Positions 15,814 through 25,341 of a stretch of DNA of 64,000 bases are shown here, piece after piece (within the stretch, counting starts at the first letter, position 1; each line of letters starts with the position of its first letter). The position numbers were made by a program, and so were the translations under genes. This DNA comes from CAIUPE01 sp037131735. Its GTDB lineage: Bacteria > Pseudomonadota > Alphaproteobacteria > Rhizobiales > Beijerinckiaceae. The notes under the pieces are model-generated. The model did not search any database. It worked only from the letters and a program-made list of their open reading frames with translations, and was not told the DNA's origin. The stretch is from assembly GCA_037131735.1 (NCBI GenBank), contig JBAXQM010000009.1:1-64000 (forward strand). The letters run 5' to 3'.

Positions 15814-18461
15814 CCCGCACTCCGTAACACGCCCGCAATGGCTTCGAGCGCGGCATCAGCCTTTGCGCCATCGGGCCCACCGGCTTGCGCCATATCGGGA
15901 CGACCACCGCCGCCTTTGCCACCAAGCGCTTCAGATCCAACACGCACAAGCTCAACCGCATTGAACCGTTTCGTAAGATCTTCGGTCACGGCAACAACGA
16001 GCCCGGCTTTCCCATCTTCACCCACATTCACGAGCGCGATAACAGCGGAACCCAATTGCGCCTTCGCGTCATCGGCAAGACCTTTGAGATCTTTCATCTC
16101 AACGCCCTCGACGCGACGACCCATGAATTTGATACCATTGATTTCAGCAACTTCGGACGAGCCCGACGATCCGCCACCGCCCATTGCCAATTTCTTTCTT
16201 GCCTCAGCAAGATCACGTTCGAATTTTTTGCGCTCATCGATGATAGCAGACAAGCGATCTGCTGCGTCTTGCGGCGCAACTTTGAGAAGCGAGGCCAAAT
16301 CTTTGAGCTTCTTTGCTTCAGAAGCGAGATGGCGACGCGCGGCATCCCCCGTCATCGCTTCAAGACGACGCGTACCCGCTGCGACACCGGACTCTGACAC
16401 AATGCTGATCAAACCAATATCACCGGTACGGATCACATGCGTGCCGCCGCAGAGTTCAATCGAATAGGCTTTGTTCGCACCGGGTTCAGTGCCCATAGAG
16501 ACGACACGAACCTCATCGCCATATTTTTCACCAAAGAGCGCGCGCGCGCCACTTTCGATGGCTTCTTCAACACCCATCAAACGTGTCACGACGGGTTCGT
16601 TCTGCAGAACCACACGGTTGGCGATGTCTTCGATACGCGCAATCTCTTCATCCGAGATAGGCTTCGTGTGAGAGAAATCGAAACGAAGGCGTTCCGGCGC
16701 AACGAGCGACCCTTTCTGTGCGACATGATCACCAAGCACGTGGCGCAAGGCCTCATGCAGCAAATGGATAGCCGAGTGATTGGCGCTCACAGCACTGCGG
16801 CGCGTATGGTGGACATGCAATTCAAGCGCCGCATCAATCGTCGCTTCACCCTCTTCAACGGTGACGACATGCACAAAGAGATCGCCAAGTTTCTTTTGTG
16901 TTTCTGTGACGCGCAATGACAACCCACTGCCAGTCATTACGCCTGTGTCACCAACCTGACCACCGCTCTCACCATAGAAAGGCGTCTGGTTCAAGACAAC
17001 GAAACCGGTCTGGCCCTTCGTTAAACGATCAACGATTTGACCATTTGAAACAAGCGCGCGGATCACGCCTTCAGCCTGCTCGGTATCATAGCCCAAGAAT
17101 TCCGTTGCACCGACTTTTTCTTTGACAGCAAACCACACGGTGTCGGTTGCCGCTTCGCCCGATCCCGACCAGGCCGCGCGCGCTTTCTCACGTTGCCGTT
17201 CCATCGCTGCATTGAAAGCGTCCGTGTCGACAGCAATACCGCGCGGGCGCAAAGCGTCCTGCGTTAAATCAAGCGGGAAGCCATACGTGTCATAAAGCGT
17301 GAAGGCCGTCTCGCCCGAGAATTTTCCACCAGACGAAAGCGATTTTGTTTCGTCATCAAGCATCGTCAACCCACGCTCCAGTGTTTTGCGGAAGCGGGTT
17401 TCTTCAAGACGCAATGTTTCTTCAATCAAAGCTTCAGCGCGTCCAAGCTCAGGATAGGCAAGGCCCATTTCGCGGATCAGCGAAGGAACGAGCCGATACA
17501 TCAAAGGCTCTCTCGCACCGAGCAATTGAAGGTGACGCATCGCGCGACGCATAATACGACGCAGAACATAACCGCGTCCTTCATTGGACGGCAAAACACC
17601 ATCGGCTATAAGAAACGAGGTTGCGCGCAAATGATCAGCAATAACGCGATGGCTAGCCTGCCCTTTCGGATCAACAGCGGTGGCTTCCGCTACAGCACGG
17701 ATTAGGGCGCGCATCGTATCAGTTTCGTAATTGTCATGCGTGCCTTGCAGCAGCGCCGAAATGCGCTCAAGCCCCATGCCCGTATCAATGGACGGCTTTG
17801 GCAGTGCGATGCGCTCGGATGGCGTCACTTGCTCGAATTGCATAAACACGAGATTCCAAATCTCGATAAAGCGATCGCCATCGGCATCCGCTGAACCCGG
17901 AGGGCCACCTGGAATTTTATCACCATGATCGAAGAAGATTTCCGAACAGGGACCGCACGGCCCCGTGTCGCCCATCGCCCAGAAATTATCAGAAGTCGGA
18001 ATGCGAATAATTTTTGAGTCAGGCAGTCCGGCGATCTTTTTCCAAAGGCCGAACGCCTCATCATCTTCATGATAGACCGTGACCATCAAGCGCGACTTGT
18101 CGATCGCATAATCCTTGGTGATCAAATTCCAGGCGAGTTCAATCGCGCGCTCTTTGAAGTAATCGCCGAAGGAAAAATTACCGAGCATCTCGAAAAATGT
18201 ATGATGCCGCGCGGTGTAGCCGACATTGTCGAGATCATTATGTTTGCCACCCGCACGCACGCATTTCTGCGACGTGGCGGCACGCGAATAGGGCCGCTTC
18301 TCGACACCCGTAAATACATTCTTGAATTGCACCATACCGGCATTGGTGAACATCAAGGTCGGATCATTGCGCGGCACGAGCGGGCTTGAGGCCACGATCT
18401 CGTGACCATGGCGCTGAAAATAATCGAGAAAGGTCGACCGGATATCGTTAACACTGCTCAT
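15810..18461 (-). CDS. alaS: Alanyl-tRNA synthetase
   Basis: Charges tRNA-Ala and edits mischarged Ser/Gly. 883 residues from the ATG at 18461 (MSSVNDIRSTFLDYF); a GTG at 18476 would add five residues but GGAAGA lies at good spacing before the ATG. The class II catalytic core spans about 1-410 (NAGMVQFKNVF, GKHNDLDNVGYTARHHTFFEMLGNFSFGDYFK region). The editing domain has the zinc-site HSAIHLLHEALR and CGGTHV. The C-terminal C-Ala domain is glycine-rich (GKGGGGRPDMAQAGG). It is downstream of the recA terminator and overlaps the channel gene by four bases. Confidence 0.97.
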   Translation of the reverse strand: MSSVNDIRSTFLDYFQRHGHEIVASSPLVPRNDPTLMFTNAGMVQFKNVFTGVEKRPYSRAATSQKCVRAGGKHNDLDNVGYTARHHTFFEMLGNFSFGDYFKERAIELAWNLITKDYAIDKSRLMVTVYHEDDEAFGLWKKIAGLPDSKIIRIPTSDNFWAMGDTGPCGPCSEIFFDHGDKIPGGPPGSADADGDRFIEIWNLVFMQFEQVTPSERIALPKPSIDTGMGLERISALLQGTHDNYETDTMRALIRAVAEATAVDPKGQASHRVIADHLRATSFLIADGVLPSNEGRGYVLRRIMRRAMRHLQLLGAREPLMYRLVPSLIREMGLAYPELGRAEALIEETLRLEETRFRKTLERGLTMLDDETKSLSSGGKFSGETAFTLYDTYGFPLDLTQDALRPRGIAVDTDAFNAAMERQREKARAAWSGSGEAATDTVWFAVKEKVGATEFLGYDTEQAEGVIRALVSNGQIVDRLTKGQTGFVVLNQTPFYGESGGQVGDTGVMTGSGLSLRVTETQKKLGDLFVHVVTVEEGEATIDAALELHVHHTRRSAVSANHSAIHLLHEALRHVLGDHVAQKGSLVAPERLRFDFSHTKPISDEEIARIEDIANRVVLQNEPVVTRLMGVEEAIESGARALFGEKYGDEVRVVSMGTEPGANKAYSIELCGGTHVIRTGDIGLISIVSESGVAAGTRRLEAMTGDAARRHLASEAKKLKDLASLLKVAPQDAADRLSAIIDERKKFERDLAEARKKLAMGGGGSSGSSEVAEINGIKFMGRRVEGVEMKDLKGLADDAKAQLGSAVIALVNVGEDGKAGLVVAVTEDLTKRFNAVELVRVGSEALGGKGGGGRPDMAQAGGPDGAKADAALEAIAGVLRSAG

Positions 18462-18615
18462 GAACGCGTCTTCCACCTGTCTTTAGGACGTCCCCGACCG
18501 TGAGGAGGGGCCTGTTTCGGAGACGGTTTTAGTGACGAAGACGCAGCCTGTCGAGACGAAGCCTCACCAAGAGGCGCTTACACAGACAATTCTTTGACAT
18601 CCGGGAGCATAACGC

Positions 18616-18652
18616 AAAACGCGCGGGGATCCCTCTGAGCCCCGCGCGTTTT
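18616..18652. terminator. Strong terminator downstream of recA, symmetric in sequence
   Basis: The perfect 13-bp inverted repeat AAAACGCGCGGGG/CCCCGCGCGTTTT has an 11-base loop (18629-18639). It ends recA transcription on the minus strand and separates it from alaS. The A- and T-rich ends could support termination in both directions. Confidence 0.88.
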
Positions 18653-18685
18653 CTAAAAAGAGCAATTTAAAGGGTCAGATCGAGA

Positions 18686-19771
18686 TCATGCCTCGCCATC
18701 GTCGAGATCATCCGCAGACGGAGAGACCGCTTCGAGGATTTGTTCGGCCAAGATGCCCGAATTCTGGCGAAGCTGAGCTTCGATTTTATTGGCCGTTTCC
18801 GGATTGGCTTTGAGGAAGGCCTTGGCATTCTCGCGGCCCTGACCCAAGCGCTGGCTATCATAGGAGAACCAGGCACCCGATTTTTCAACAATGCCGGCTT
18901 TGACGCCAAGATCGATCAGCTCACCGGTCTTCGAAACGCCCTCGCCATACATGATATCAAATTCGACCTGTTTGAAGGGCGGCGCAACCTTGTTCTTGAC
19001 GACCTTCACGCGCGTCGTATTGCCAACCACTTCTTCCTTGTCCTTGATCGATCCGATACGGCGGATATCGAGGCGGACAGAGGCGTAGAATTTCAGCGCG
19101 TTACCGCCGGTTGTGGTTTCAGGCGAACCATACATCACGCCGATCTTCATACGGATCTGGTTGATGAAGATCACCATGCAGTTCGAACGCGAGATCGAGG
19201 CCGTGAGCTTGCGGAGAGCCTGGCTCATCAAGCGGGCTTGAAGGCCGGGTTGTACATCGCCCATTTCGCCTTCGATTTCGGCGCGCGGCACGAGAGCGGC
19301 GACCGAGTCGACCACGAGCACATCCACAGCGCCCGAACGCACGAGCGTGTCGCAAATCTCAAGAGCCTGTTCGCCAGTGTCGGGCTGCGAAATCAGGAGA
19401 TCCTCAAGATTCACGCCGAGCTTGCGGGCATAGATCGTATCGAGCGCATGTTCCGCATCGATAAAGGCGCACACGCCACCGAGCTTCTGCGCTTCAGCCA
19501 CCGTGTGAAGGGCGAGCGTCGTCTTACCCGATGATTCAGGACCATAAATTTCAATGACGCGACCGCGTGGCAAACCGCCAACGCCGAGCGCGATATCCAG
19601 GCTCAACGAGCCTGTGGGAACGGTTTCGATCTCAACCGGCTGGTCATTCTTGCCGAGCCGCATGATGGAGCCCTTACCGAAGGCCCGTTCGATTTGAGAG
19701 AGAGCGGCGTCGAGCGCCTTTGACTTATCCATTGATTGTCCTTCAACGACCCGAAGTGCAGCTTGCGACAT
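18686..19771 (-). CDS. recA: Recombinase RecA
   Basis: Strand-exchange ATPase and LexA co-protease. 361 residues with Walker A GPESSGKTT, the VDSVAALVPRAEIEGEMGD loop-1 region, QALRKLTASISRSNCMVIFINQIRMKIGV (Walker B), the ETTTGGNALKFYAS loop-2 region, and an acidic C-terminus (DDLDDGEA). Start MSQAALRVVEGQSMDKSKALDAAL is preceded by AAGGA at about 9 bases. A consensus alphaproteobacterial LexA box lies 86-100 bases upstream, so SOS induction is expected. Confidence 0.98.
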   Translation of the reverse strand: MSQAALRVVEGQSMDKSKALDAALSQIERAFGKGSIMRLGKNDQPVEIETVPTGSLSLDIALGVGGLPRGRVIEIYGPESSGKTTLALHTVAEAQKLGGVCAFIDAEHALDTIYARKLGVNLEDLLISQPDTGEQALEICDTLVRSGAVDVLVVDSVAALVPRAEIEGEMGDVQPGLQARLMSQALRKLTASISRSNCMVIFINQIRMKIGVMYGSPETTTGGNALKFYASVRLDIRRIGSIKDKEEVVGNTTRVKVVKNKVAPPFKQVEFDIMYGEGVSKTGELIDLGVKAGIVEKSGAWFSYDSQRLGQGRENAKAFLKANPETANKIEAQLRQNSGILAEQILEAVSPSADDLDDGEA

Positions 19772-19856
19772 GGCGTGTGATCCTTATGGCAGAGGCGATT
19801 CCGAGTCTCAATGACACGGCATAAGATTTTTGATCACGTTTTGTTCTAAAGCTCAA

Positions 19857-19871
19857 GTTCTTTTTTTGTTC
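19857..19871 (-). promoter_or_regulatory. LexA (SOS) box of recA
   Basis: GTTC-N7-GTTC on the plus strand (GAAC-N7-GAAC reading toward recA) matches the alphaproteobacterial LexA consensus exactly, with seven T as spacer. A further GTTC half-site is at 19843-19846. TTGAGC, a possible -35 element, lies directly next to the box on the recA side. Confidence 0.85.
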
Positions 19872-19921
19872 TCATTTGAAAAAACGCCGTCTTATGGTGA
19901 AATCTTTGTTAAATCAGAGCG

Positions 19922-22429
19922 TTAGCCGACGGTGTTCTTGACCGTCTCAATCAGCTGCTTGAGTGAAAATGGCTTCGGCAAGAAGCCAAAATCCTCGCCT
20001 TCGGGGAGATTCTTGCGGAAAGCCTCTTCCGCATAACCCGATACAAAAATGAATCGCGCGGTAATCCCGCGCGCCCGTGCCTCTTTCAATAAAGTGGGTC
20101 CGTCCATCTCCGGCATCACGACATCGGATACAATGAGATCAATGCCCGCGGCCTCCTTTTCGAGGATCGCCAATGCCTCAACACCCGTGGGCGCTTCAAG
20201 CACACGATAGCCGCGTTGTGACAACGCCCGCGCCCCAAAAGCGCGCACCACGTCTTCATCTTCGACGAGAAGGATCGTGCCCTGACCCGAGAGATCGACG
20301 CTCGGCTTCGCGGGGGCCGCAGCGTCCGTCTTCACCGGGCGATCGCCGGCTTCCGGAACATAGCGTGGCAGAAGAATGCGGAAGCGCGTGCCCTCGCCCG
20401 GCTTAGAGTCGCAGAGAATGAAGCCGCCCGATTGTTTGACGAAGCCATAGACCATCGAGAGCCCCAGGCCCGTGCCTTTGCCGACTTCTTTGGTCGTGAA
20501 GAAGGGCTCGAAAATCTTGTCGAGAACTTCAGGCGCAATGCCGGTGCCGGTATCGGCAATTTCGATCATCACATAATCAGCCGCAGGAATGGTCGTATCG
20601 CCGAGATCACGCGTGGCGTCCGCCGTGATATTGGCGGTGCGGATCGAGAACTGCCCGCTTTGCGGCATCGCATCGCGGGCATTCATCGCAAGATTGATGA
20701 TGACTTGTTCAAATTGCGTGCGGTCGGCTTTGACAAGCCAAAGGTCGCGGTCATGTTTGACATCAAGTGTGATGCGGAAGCCGATCAGCCGCTTTAACAG
20801 CCGTGAAAGATCGGGAAGAATTTCGGTGAAATGGAACACCACCGGCATCAAGGTCTGCCGCCGCGAAAAGGCCAATAGATGCCCAACGAGTGCCGCCGCA
20901 CGGTTCACATTATGTTTGATCTCCATTATATCTTGGAACGCGGGATCAGTTGACCGGTGATTGGCTAAAAGCAAATCCGCATATCCTAGAATGCCTTGCA
21001 AGACATTATTAAAGTCATGCGCGACCCCGCCGGCCAACTCACCTACGGCCTGCATTTTCTGTGCTTGGGCGAATTGGGCTTCGAGCGCACGTTGATCTGT
21101 CGTGTCGAGCATATGAATAATGGCCGCGTCATCGCCTGGATTATCAGCATGAAGGCGGGTCACAAAAAGACGCGCCGATCGTCCCTCTGCGGCCAGCTTC
21201 AAATCAACCGGAGCTTGCTCGCTCCGCGCGGTACTGGTCAGATCAAGAAGGCTCGCCAAACGGTCCTGATCATCGGTAGCAATAATCGATGAAAACACCG
21301 CTCCGGCCTTGCCAAGGCCGGCGGGTATAATCCGTGTGAAAGCAGAATTGGTTCGTACGATTTTGCCGTCGCGATCAATAATCGCAATACCAAAAGGCGA
21401 GGCGTTAAAGAGTCTTGAAAAGCGATATTCGTCATTAACGACTTCATCACGCGCAACAGCACCCATACGGCGGTCGATGACTAGCGTGCGACTGGGAAGT
21501 GCGCGTCCATTTTGATCAAATTGCACTTGATGCAAGAGCCGCACAGGAACAAGACCGCCTGTGCCATTGCGCAACTCCGTTTCGATAACATCGATCCGGT
21601 TCTCATGCGCTGGTCCGCTTTCATGGAGAAGTCTTGCATGATCGGACGCGGCAATGACCTCTTCGAGCGGCACGCCCCCCGAGCCCATCTCCGCAAGATC
21701 ACGGCCGATCCATGTTGCAAGGGTCGCATTGATGTAATCAATGAACCCTTCGCGGTTCAACGAGAAAAAGCCGGCAGGTGCATGATCAAGAAACTCGATC
21801 GCATGTTGCAATTCACGGAAAACTGTTTCTTGACGTTCGCGTTCTCGAGTCACCTCCGACACGCGCCACATCTGACCCTCTAATCCGTCTTTGCCAAAAA
21901 ACGGCACGGTGCGAATGCGGAACCAGGCAGGCGCTGTGCCTATCAACCCATGATCGAGCCTGATTTCCTCATCGGCCTCTTGCCCGCGCCGTGCGGCTTC
22001 GGCAAGACGGAACAGAGATTGCGCTGCTTCAGGCGCATGACTGAAGAGCCCCTCAGGTGGTAGGATTGCCCCTCGAGAAGTCGATGAGGTCAAGGTAAGA
22101 TAGGTTTGATTTGCAAAGATCACACGTCCCGTCTCATCAACCAGAACGCACCCTTCATCTAGTGCATCAATGAGAACGGGCACCAAAGGTTCAGCCTGCG
22201 ATGCTTCGCTCACCTTAAGAACGCCAAAAGCAAGACCTATAAGGCTTAACGCGCCGAGCGTTGCCAAAACGGCGACAAGCCCCATGAGCACCAAGCCGAC
22301 ATCATCCTGAGCGACATAAAGAGCTGCAGCACCAACGCCCACAAGAAGCAGCCCGAGCATAACAAGGCTCGGAAACAGGATCCGGCGTCCTGCCCGAGGC
22401 GCTTCTCGGCTCTGAACCCAATCAATCAT
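19922..22429 (-). CDS. cckA: Cell-cycle hybrid histidine kinase CckA
   Basis: Membrane hybrid kinase/phosphatase that feeds the ChpT-CtrA phosphorelay controlling cell cycle and flagellar genes. 835 residues: two membrane segments (about 17-37 and 45-70), PAS-type domains (about 95-450), a DHp domain with the phospho-accepting H471 in AGGVAHDFNN, an HATPase domain (NLAMNARDAMP, IADTGTGI, GTGLGLSMVYGFVKQSGG), and a C-terminal receiver with D769 in SDVVMPEMDG. This order and the DHp sequence match CckA. Its ATG overlaps the flhB stop by one base, so it is the last gene of the flgB-flhB operon. A feedback role on CtrA-dependent flagellar transcription is inferred. Confidence 0.92.
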   Translation of the reverse strand: MIDWVQSREAPRAGRRILFPSLVMLGLLLVGVGAAALYVAQDDVGLVLMGLVAVLATLGALSLIGLAFGVLKVSEASQAEPLVPVLIDALDEGCVLVDETGRVIFANQTYLTLTSSTSRGAILPPEGLFSHAPEAAQSLFRLAEAARRGQEADEEIRLDHGLIGTAPAWFRIRTVPFFGKDGLEGQMWRVSEVTRERERQETVFRELQHAIEFLDHAPAGFFSLNREGFIDYINATLATWIGRDLAEMGSGGVPLEEVIAASDHARLLHESGPAHENRIDVIETELRNGTGGLVPVRLLHQVQFDQNGRALPSRTLVIDRRMGAVARDEVVNDEYRFSRLFNASPFGIAIIDRDGKIVRTNSAFTRIIPAGLGKAGAVFSSIIATDDQDRLASLLDLTSTARSEQAPVDLKLAAEGRSARLFVTRLHADNPGDDAAIIHMLDTTDQRALEAQFAQAQKMQAVGELAGGVAHDFNNVLQGILGYADLLLANHRSTDPAFQDIMEIKHNVNRAAALVGHLLAFSRRQTLMPVVFHFTEILPDLSRLLKRLIGFRITLDVKHDRDLWLVKADRTQFEQVIINLAMNARDAMPQSGQFSIRTANITADATRDLGDTTIPAADYVMIEIADTGTGIAPEVLDKIFEPFFTTKEVGKGTGLGLSMVYGFVKQSGGFILCDSKPGEGTRFRILLPRYVPEAGDRPVKTDAAAPAKPSVDLSGQGTILLVEDEDVVRAFGARALSQRGYRVLEAPTGVEALAILEKEAAGIDLIVSDVVMPEMDGPTLLKEARARGITARFIFVSGYAEEAFRKNLPEGEDFGFLPKPFSLKQLIETVKNTVG

Positions 22430-23520
22430 CAGCTTCCCCGCCCGGACGAATAACGCGCGGCCTGACCGCGCTTGAGTCGCATCACATAGCCAATGATCTC
22501 GGCGACTGGCTTATACAAATCAAGCGGAATTTGCTCGTCGATTTCCACCAAACGATAGAGCGAGCGCGCCAGCGGCGGGTCCTCGACAATCGGCACCCGA
22601 TGCTCCTCTGCAAGAGCCCTAATTCGCAAAGCAATAACGTCGACACCTTTCGCCAGACATATCGGCGCCGCCATGCCGTTTTCATATTGAAGTGCCACCG
22701 CGAAATGGGTTGGGTTCGTGACAATCACAGTCGCTTTCGGAACCTTCTTCATCATGCCGCGGCGTGAAAAGTCACGACGCATTTGGCGAAGCTTTTGGCG
22801 GATCTCGGGACTGCCTTCCTGTTGTTTATATTCTTCTTTGACATCATGGCGCGTCATCTTCAAACGCTCATACCATGATAAAAACCGATAAAGGTAATCG
22901 CCGCCCGCAATCAAAGTCTGTACGGCAAGCACCGAGAAGATGAGTGTGCCGACCGATTTACGCACAACTTCGTAAAACACGTTTAGATCGAGCGTGAGCA
23001 TCGAAGAAAGATTTTTGATTTCGTCGATCATCAAAAATGTGATGATCGCACCAACCGCCACCATCTTTAAAAGCGTCTTCGCAAATTGAACGAGCGCTTC
23101 AATTCCAAATATTCTCTTTAATCCGCTTAGAGGAGAAACATGAGAGAGTTTAGGCGTCACGGGCGTAAGCGAAAATACTAGACGATGTTGAAGAGCCGCC
23201 CCCGCAATGGCGGCTAAAATGACAATCGCAAAAACAACCCATATGCCGCCAAAAAATGTTTGAAAGACGATAACTTCATAAAGTGCGGCAAATGACAAAT
23301 CGCTGCCGCCGCTCTCCCCTGCTCGCGCGAGAAATAGTTTCAACGACGTCAAACCTGGTAATCCGGGTCCTGAGAGAAAGCCGACGATGATCGCCATAGC
23401 ACCCATGATGGCCCATGTCGTAACCTCCGGACTTTGGGGAACATTGCCTTCTAGAAGCGCATCATCGATGCGTTTTTGACTGGGGGCTTCAGTTTTATCT
23501 TGATCACTCTCCTCGGCCAT
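22429..23520 (-). CDS. flhB: Flagellar export switch protein FlhB
   Basis: Membrane component of the flagellar type III export gate that switches substrate class after self-cleavage. 363 residues: N-terminal EESDQDKTEAPSQKRIDDAL, four membrane segments (about 35-215), and a cytoplasmic domain with the autocleavage motif NPTH (VTNPTHFAVALQYE). The start is preceded by the fliR stop at 5 bases. It lies in the operon between fliR and cckA. Confidence 0.96.
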   Translation of the reverse strand: MAEESDQDKTEAPSQKRIDDALLEGNVPQSPEVTTWAIMGAMAIIVGFLSGPGLPGLTSLKLFLARAGESGGSDLSFAALYEVIVFQTFFGGIWVVFAIVILAAIAGAALQHRLVFSLTPVTPKLSHVSPLSGLKRIFGIEALVQFAKTLLKMVAVGAIITFLMIDEIKNLSSMLTLDLNVFYEVVRKSVGTLIFSVLAVQTLIAGGDYLYRFLSWYERLKMTRHDVKEEYKQQEGSPEIRQKLRQMRRDFSRRGMMKKVPKATVIVTNPTHFAVALQYENGMAAPICLAKGVDVIALRIRALAEEHRVPIVEDPPLARSLYRLVEIDEQIPLDLYKPVAEIIGYVMRLKRGQAARYSSGRGS

Positions 23521-23525
23521 AGGGT

Positions 23526-24287
23526 CTAACCCGGCGCGAATGTCGAAAGGCCTTGTAAAAGGTCCTCGACAAAATGTTGAGTGATCGGATCAACAAGCAA
23601 AAACAGAATAAACAGTCCGACGAGGACCGAAGCAGGGATTGCCAAAAAAGTAATCGGTACCATCGGCATCAACTTGGAGATCAGACCGAGACCGAGATTG
23701 ATCAGAATGCCGAAAAAAATAAAAGGCGCTGCAATCTTTAACGCCACATCAAAAGCGTGCGCTAAAGTCGCCAGTGCTAATTGGCTAAAATCGCCCAAAT
23801 CAATAGGCTGAGCGGGGGGCAAGGCACGATAACTCTCACTCATGGCGCGAATAACCGCATGGTGACCGTCAATCGCAAAAAAACTGACAAGCATCAACAA
23901 AGTCAAAAAGGTTCCGAGCACGGGCGTTGCAAAGCCCATACTCGGATTAAGCACTTCCCCCAGTGAGAGCCCCAAGGACTGAGTTATAAATTGGCTAGCG
24001 AGATCGCAAATCGCCATGATCATGCGCATGATCAAACCGATAATGAGGCCAATTAGCACCTCACCAAGAAATATAGGGATCAGCCGATCAGGCGTTGAGA
24101 GGACTGAACTAAAAAGAGGTTTTAAGCCGGGCGTAAGAAGAAGGGCAAGAAAGAGCGCAAGCACCAATCGAATACGCATCGGTACAAAGCGCTCGCCAAT
24201 CAAGGGAAATAACATTGCGAGACTGCCGATGCGGGCGAAGACAAGACTCACGTCCAAAACAATCGCGGGAGAAAATGCGAAGACCAT
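23526..24287 (-). CDS. fliR: Flagellar export gate protein FliR
   Basis: Inner-membrane export gate subunit that assembles with FliP and FliQ into the helical entry channel. 253 residues, with multiple hydrophobic segments and the typical central GEVLIGLIIGLIMRMI and FITQSLGLSLGEVLNPSMG stretches. It follows fliQ at 30 bases and precedes flhB at 5 bases. Confidence 0.95.
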   Translation of the reverse strand: MVFAFSPAIVLDVSLVFARIGSLAMLFPLIGERFVPMRIRLVLALFLALLLTPGLKPLFSSVLSTPDRLIPIFLGEVLIGLIIGLIMRMIMAICDLASQFITQSLGLSLGEVLNPSMGFATPVLGTFLTLLMLVSFFAIDGHHAVIRAMSESYRALPPAQPIDLGDFSQLALATLAHAFDVALKIAAPFIFFGILINLGLGLISKLMPMVPITFLAIPASVLVGLFILFLLVDPITQHFVEDLLQGLSTFAPG

Positions 24288-24317
24288 CAGATTTTTCGTG
24301 GAGAGCGAGACATCACT

Positions 24318-24584
24318 CTATCCGCCTTGAGATATGCGAAACGCAATCCGCGTCATATAGGCCATCATGGATGATCCAATAAAAGACAGAAGAAAATATA
24401 GGCCGAGTCCGGTCAAAACCATTTTCGGAACAAAAGTAAGTGATTGCTCCTGAATCTGCGTGATCGCCTGAAGAAAAGAAATCACGACACCCGCCACCAT
24501 AATCGCAACCATCAAAGGGCCGGCGACACGCGCATAAGTCAGAAGGCCATCTTTGGCCACATCGACAAGTTCAGCGCCCGTCAT
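24318..24584 (-). CDS. fliQ: Flagellar export gate protein FliQ
   Basis: 88-residue, two-helix inner-membrane subunit of the export gate. Segments at about 17-40 and 52-75, with the conserved VISFLQAITQIQEQSLTFVPK connecting region. It is 12 bases downstream of fliE and 30 upstream of fliR, and co-transcribed with both. Its partner fliP is transcribed from a separate plus-strand unit in this locus. Confidence 0.94.
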   Translation of the reverse strand: MTGAELVDVAKDGLLTYARVAGPLMVAIMVAGVVISFLQAITQIQEQSLTFVPKMVLTGLGLYFLLSFIGSSMMAYMTRIAFRISQGG

Positions 24585-24596
24585 GATGCCTCCGAA

Positions 24597-24893
24597 TCAG
24601 ATTGCCATACGCATGACATCTTCATAAGCGGCTATCACTTTGTCGCGGACGGCGACAAGGGTTTGGATTGAAGTTTCCGTTTCGGAAATCGCGGTAACCA
24701 CACTTAAAAGATCGCCCTTGCCTCGTGCGGCGGCATTGATCTGCTGGTCAGCCTGCCGCGCATTCTCGACTTGATCCCGCACAAGCGAAGCAAAATCCTG
24801 TCCCCCAGAGAGTGACGAAGCGGGATTTGAAGGACTTTGCAGGAGATTTTGGGCGGCGGCATAGGTTGTGGCAGCAAAGGCGGGCGCGGGCAT
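24597..24893 (-). CDS. fliE: Flagellar hook-basal body complex protein FliE
   Basis: 98-residue periplasmic adaptor that joins the MS ring to the proximal rod. The C-terminal helix is conserved (VVTAISETETSIQTLVAVRDKVIAAYEDVMRMAI, the FliE signature of this family). The N-terminal segment is Ala/Ser-rich and variable. It lies between flgC (34-base gap) and fliQ. Confidence 0.92.
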   Translation of the reverse strand: MPAPAFAATTYAAAQNLLQSPSNPASSLSGGQDFASLVRDQVENARQADQQINAAARGKGDLLSVVTAISETETSIQTLVAVRDKVIAAYEDVMRMAI

Positions 24894-24927
24894 GGACCAT
24901 ACTCCGAATTAAAAGAGCCTAACGACA

Positions 24928-25338
24928 TTAACCTCTTAAGATATCAATCGTGCGCGACATCATGCGGCGCGCGGCGGCGATCACATTCAAATTCGCTTCA
25001 TAGCTTCGCTGCGCATCGCGCAAATCGGCTTGTTCGATGATCGGATCGACATTCGGAAATTTGACCACGCCGCTTGCATCAGCGGCTGGATGGCCCGGAT
25101 CGATACGAGTAGGAAAAGCTTGCTGATCGCGTTTTGTGCCTGCCAGTAATACGGCAGGCTTCTCGCTATCACTTGGCGAGGCCACACGAAAAACAGGCAC
25201 TTTGCGACGATAGGGATCAGCACCGGGTTTTGATGCCGTGGATTCCGAATTCGCAAGATTTTCAGCTGCGATCCGCATGCGACCCGTTTGGGCTTTCAAA
25301 CCGGCAGTGGCCATTGCAATAGTGCGCGCAAGATCCAT
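24928..25338 (-). CDS. flgC: Flagellar proximal rod protein FlgC
   Basis: 136-residue rod subunit. It has the N-terminal rod motif (TAGLKAQTGRMRIAAENLANSEST) and the C-terminal helix (DLRDAQRSYEANLNVIAAARRMMSRTIDIL). It starts 3 bases after the flgB stop. Confidence 0.95.
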   Translation of the reverse strand: MDLARTIAMATAGLKAQTGRMRIAAENLANSESTASKPGADPYRRKVPVFRVASPSDSEKPAVLLAGTKRDQQAFPTRIDPGHPAADASGVVKFPNVDPIIEQADLRDAQRSYEANLNVIAAARRMMSRTIDILRG

Positions 25339-25341
25339 GGC

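Noticed and set aside
18740..19534. 264-residue open frame antisense to recA
   Set aside because: It is fully contained in recA, which is complete with all motifs. Long antisense frames are common in genes with this codon bias.
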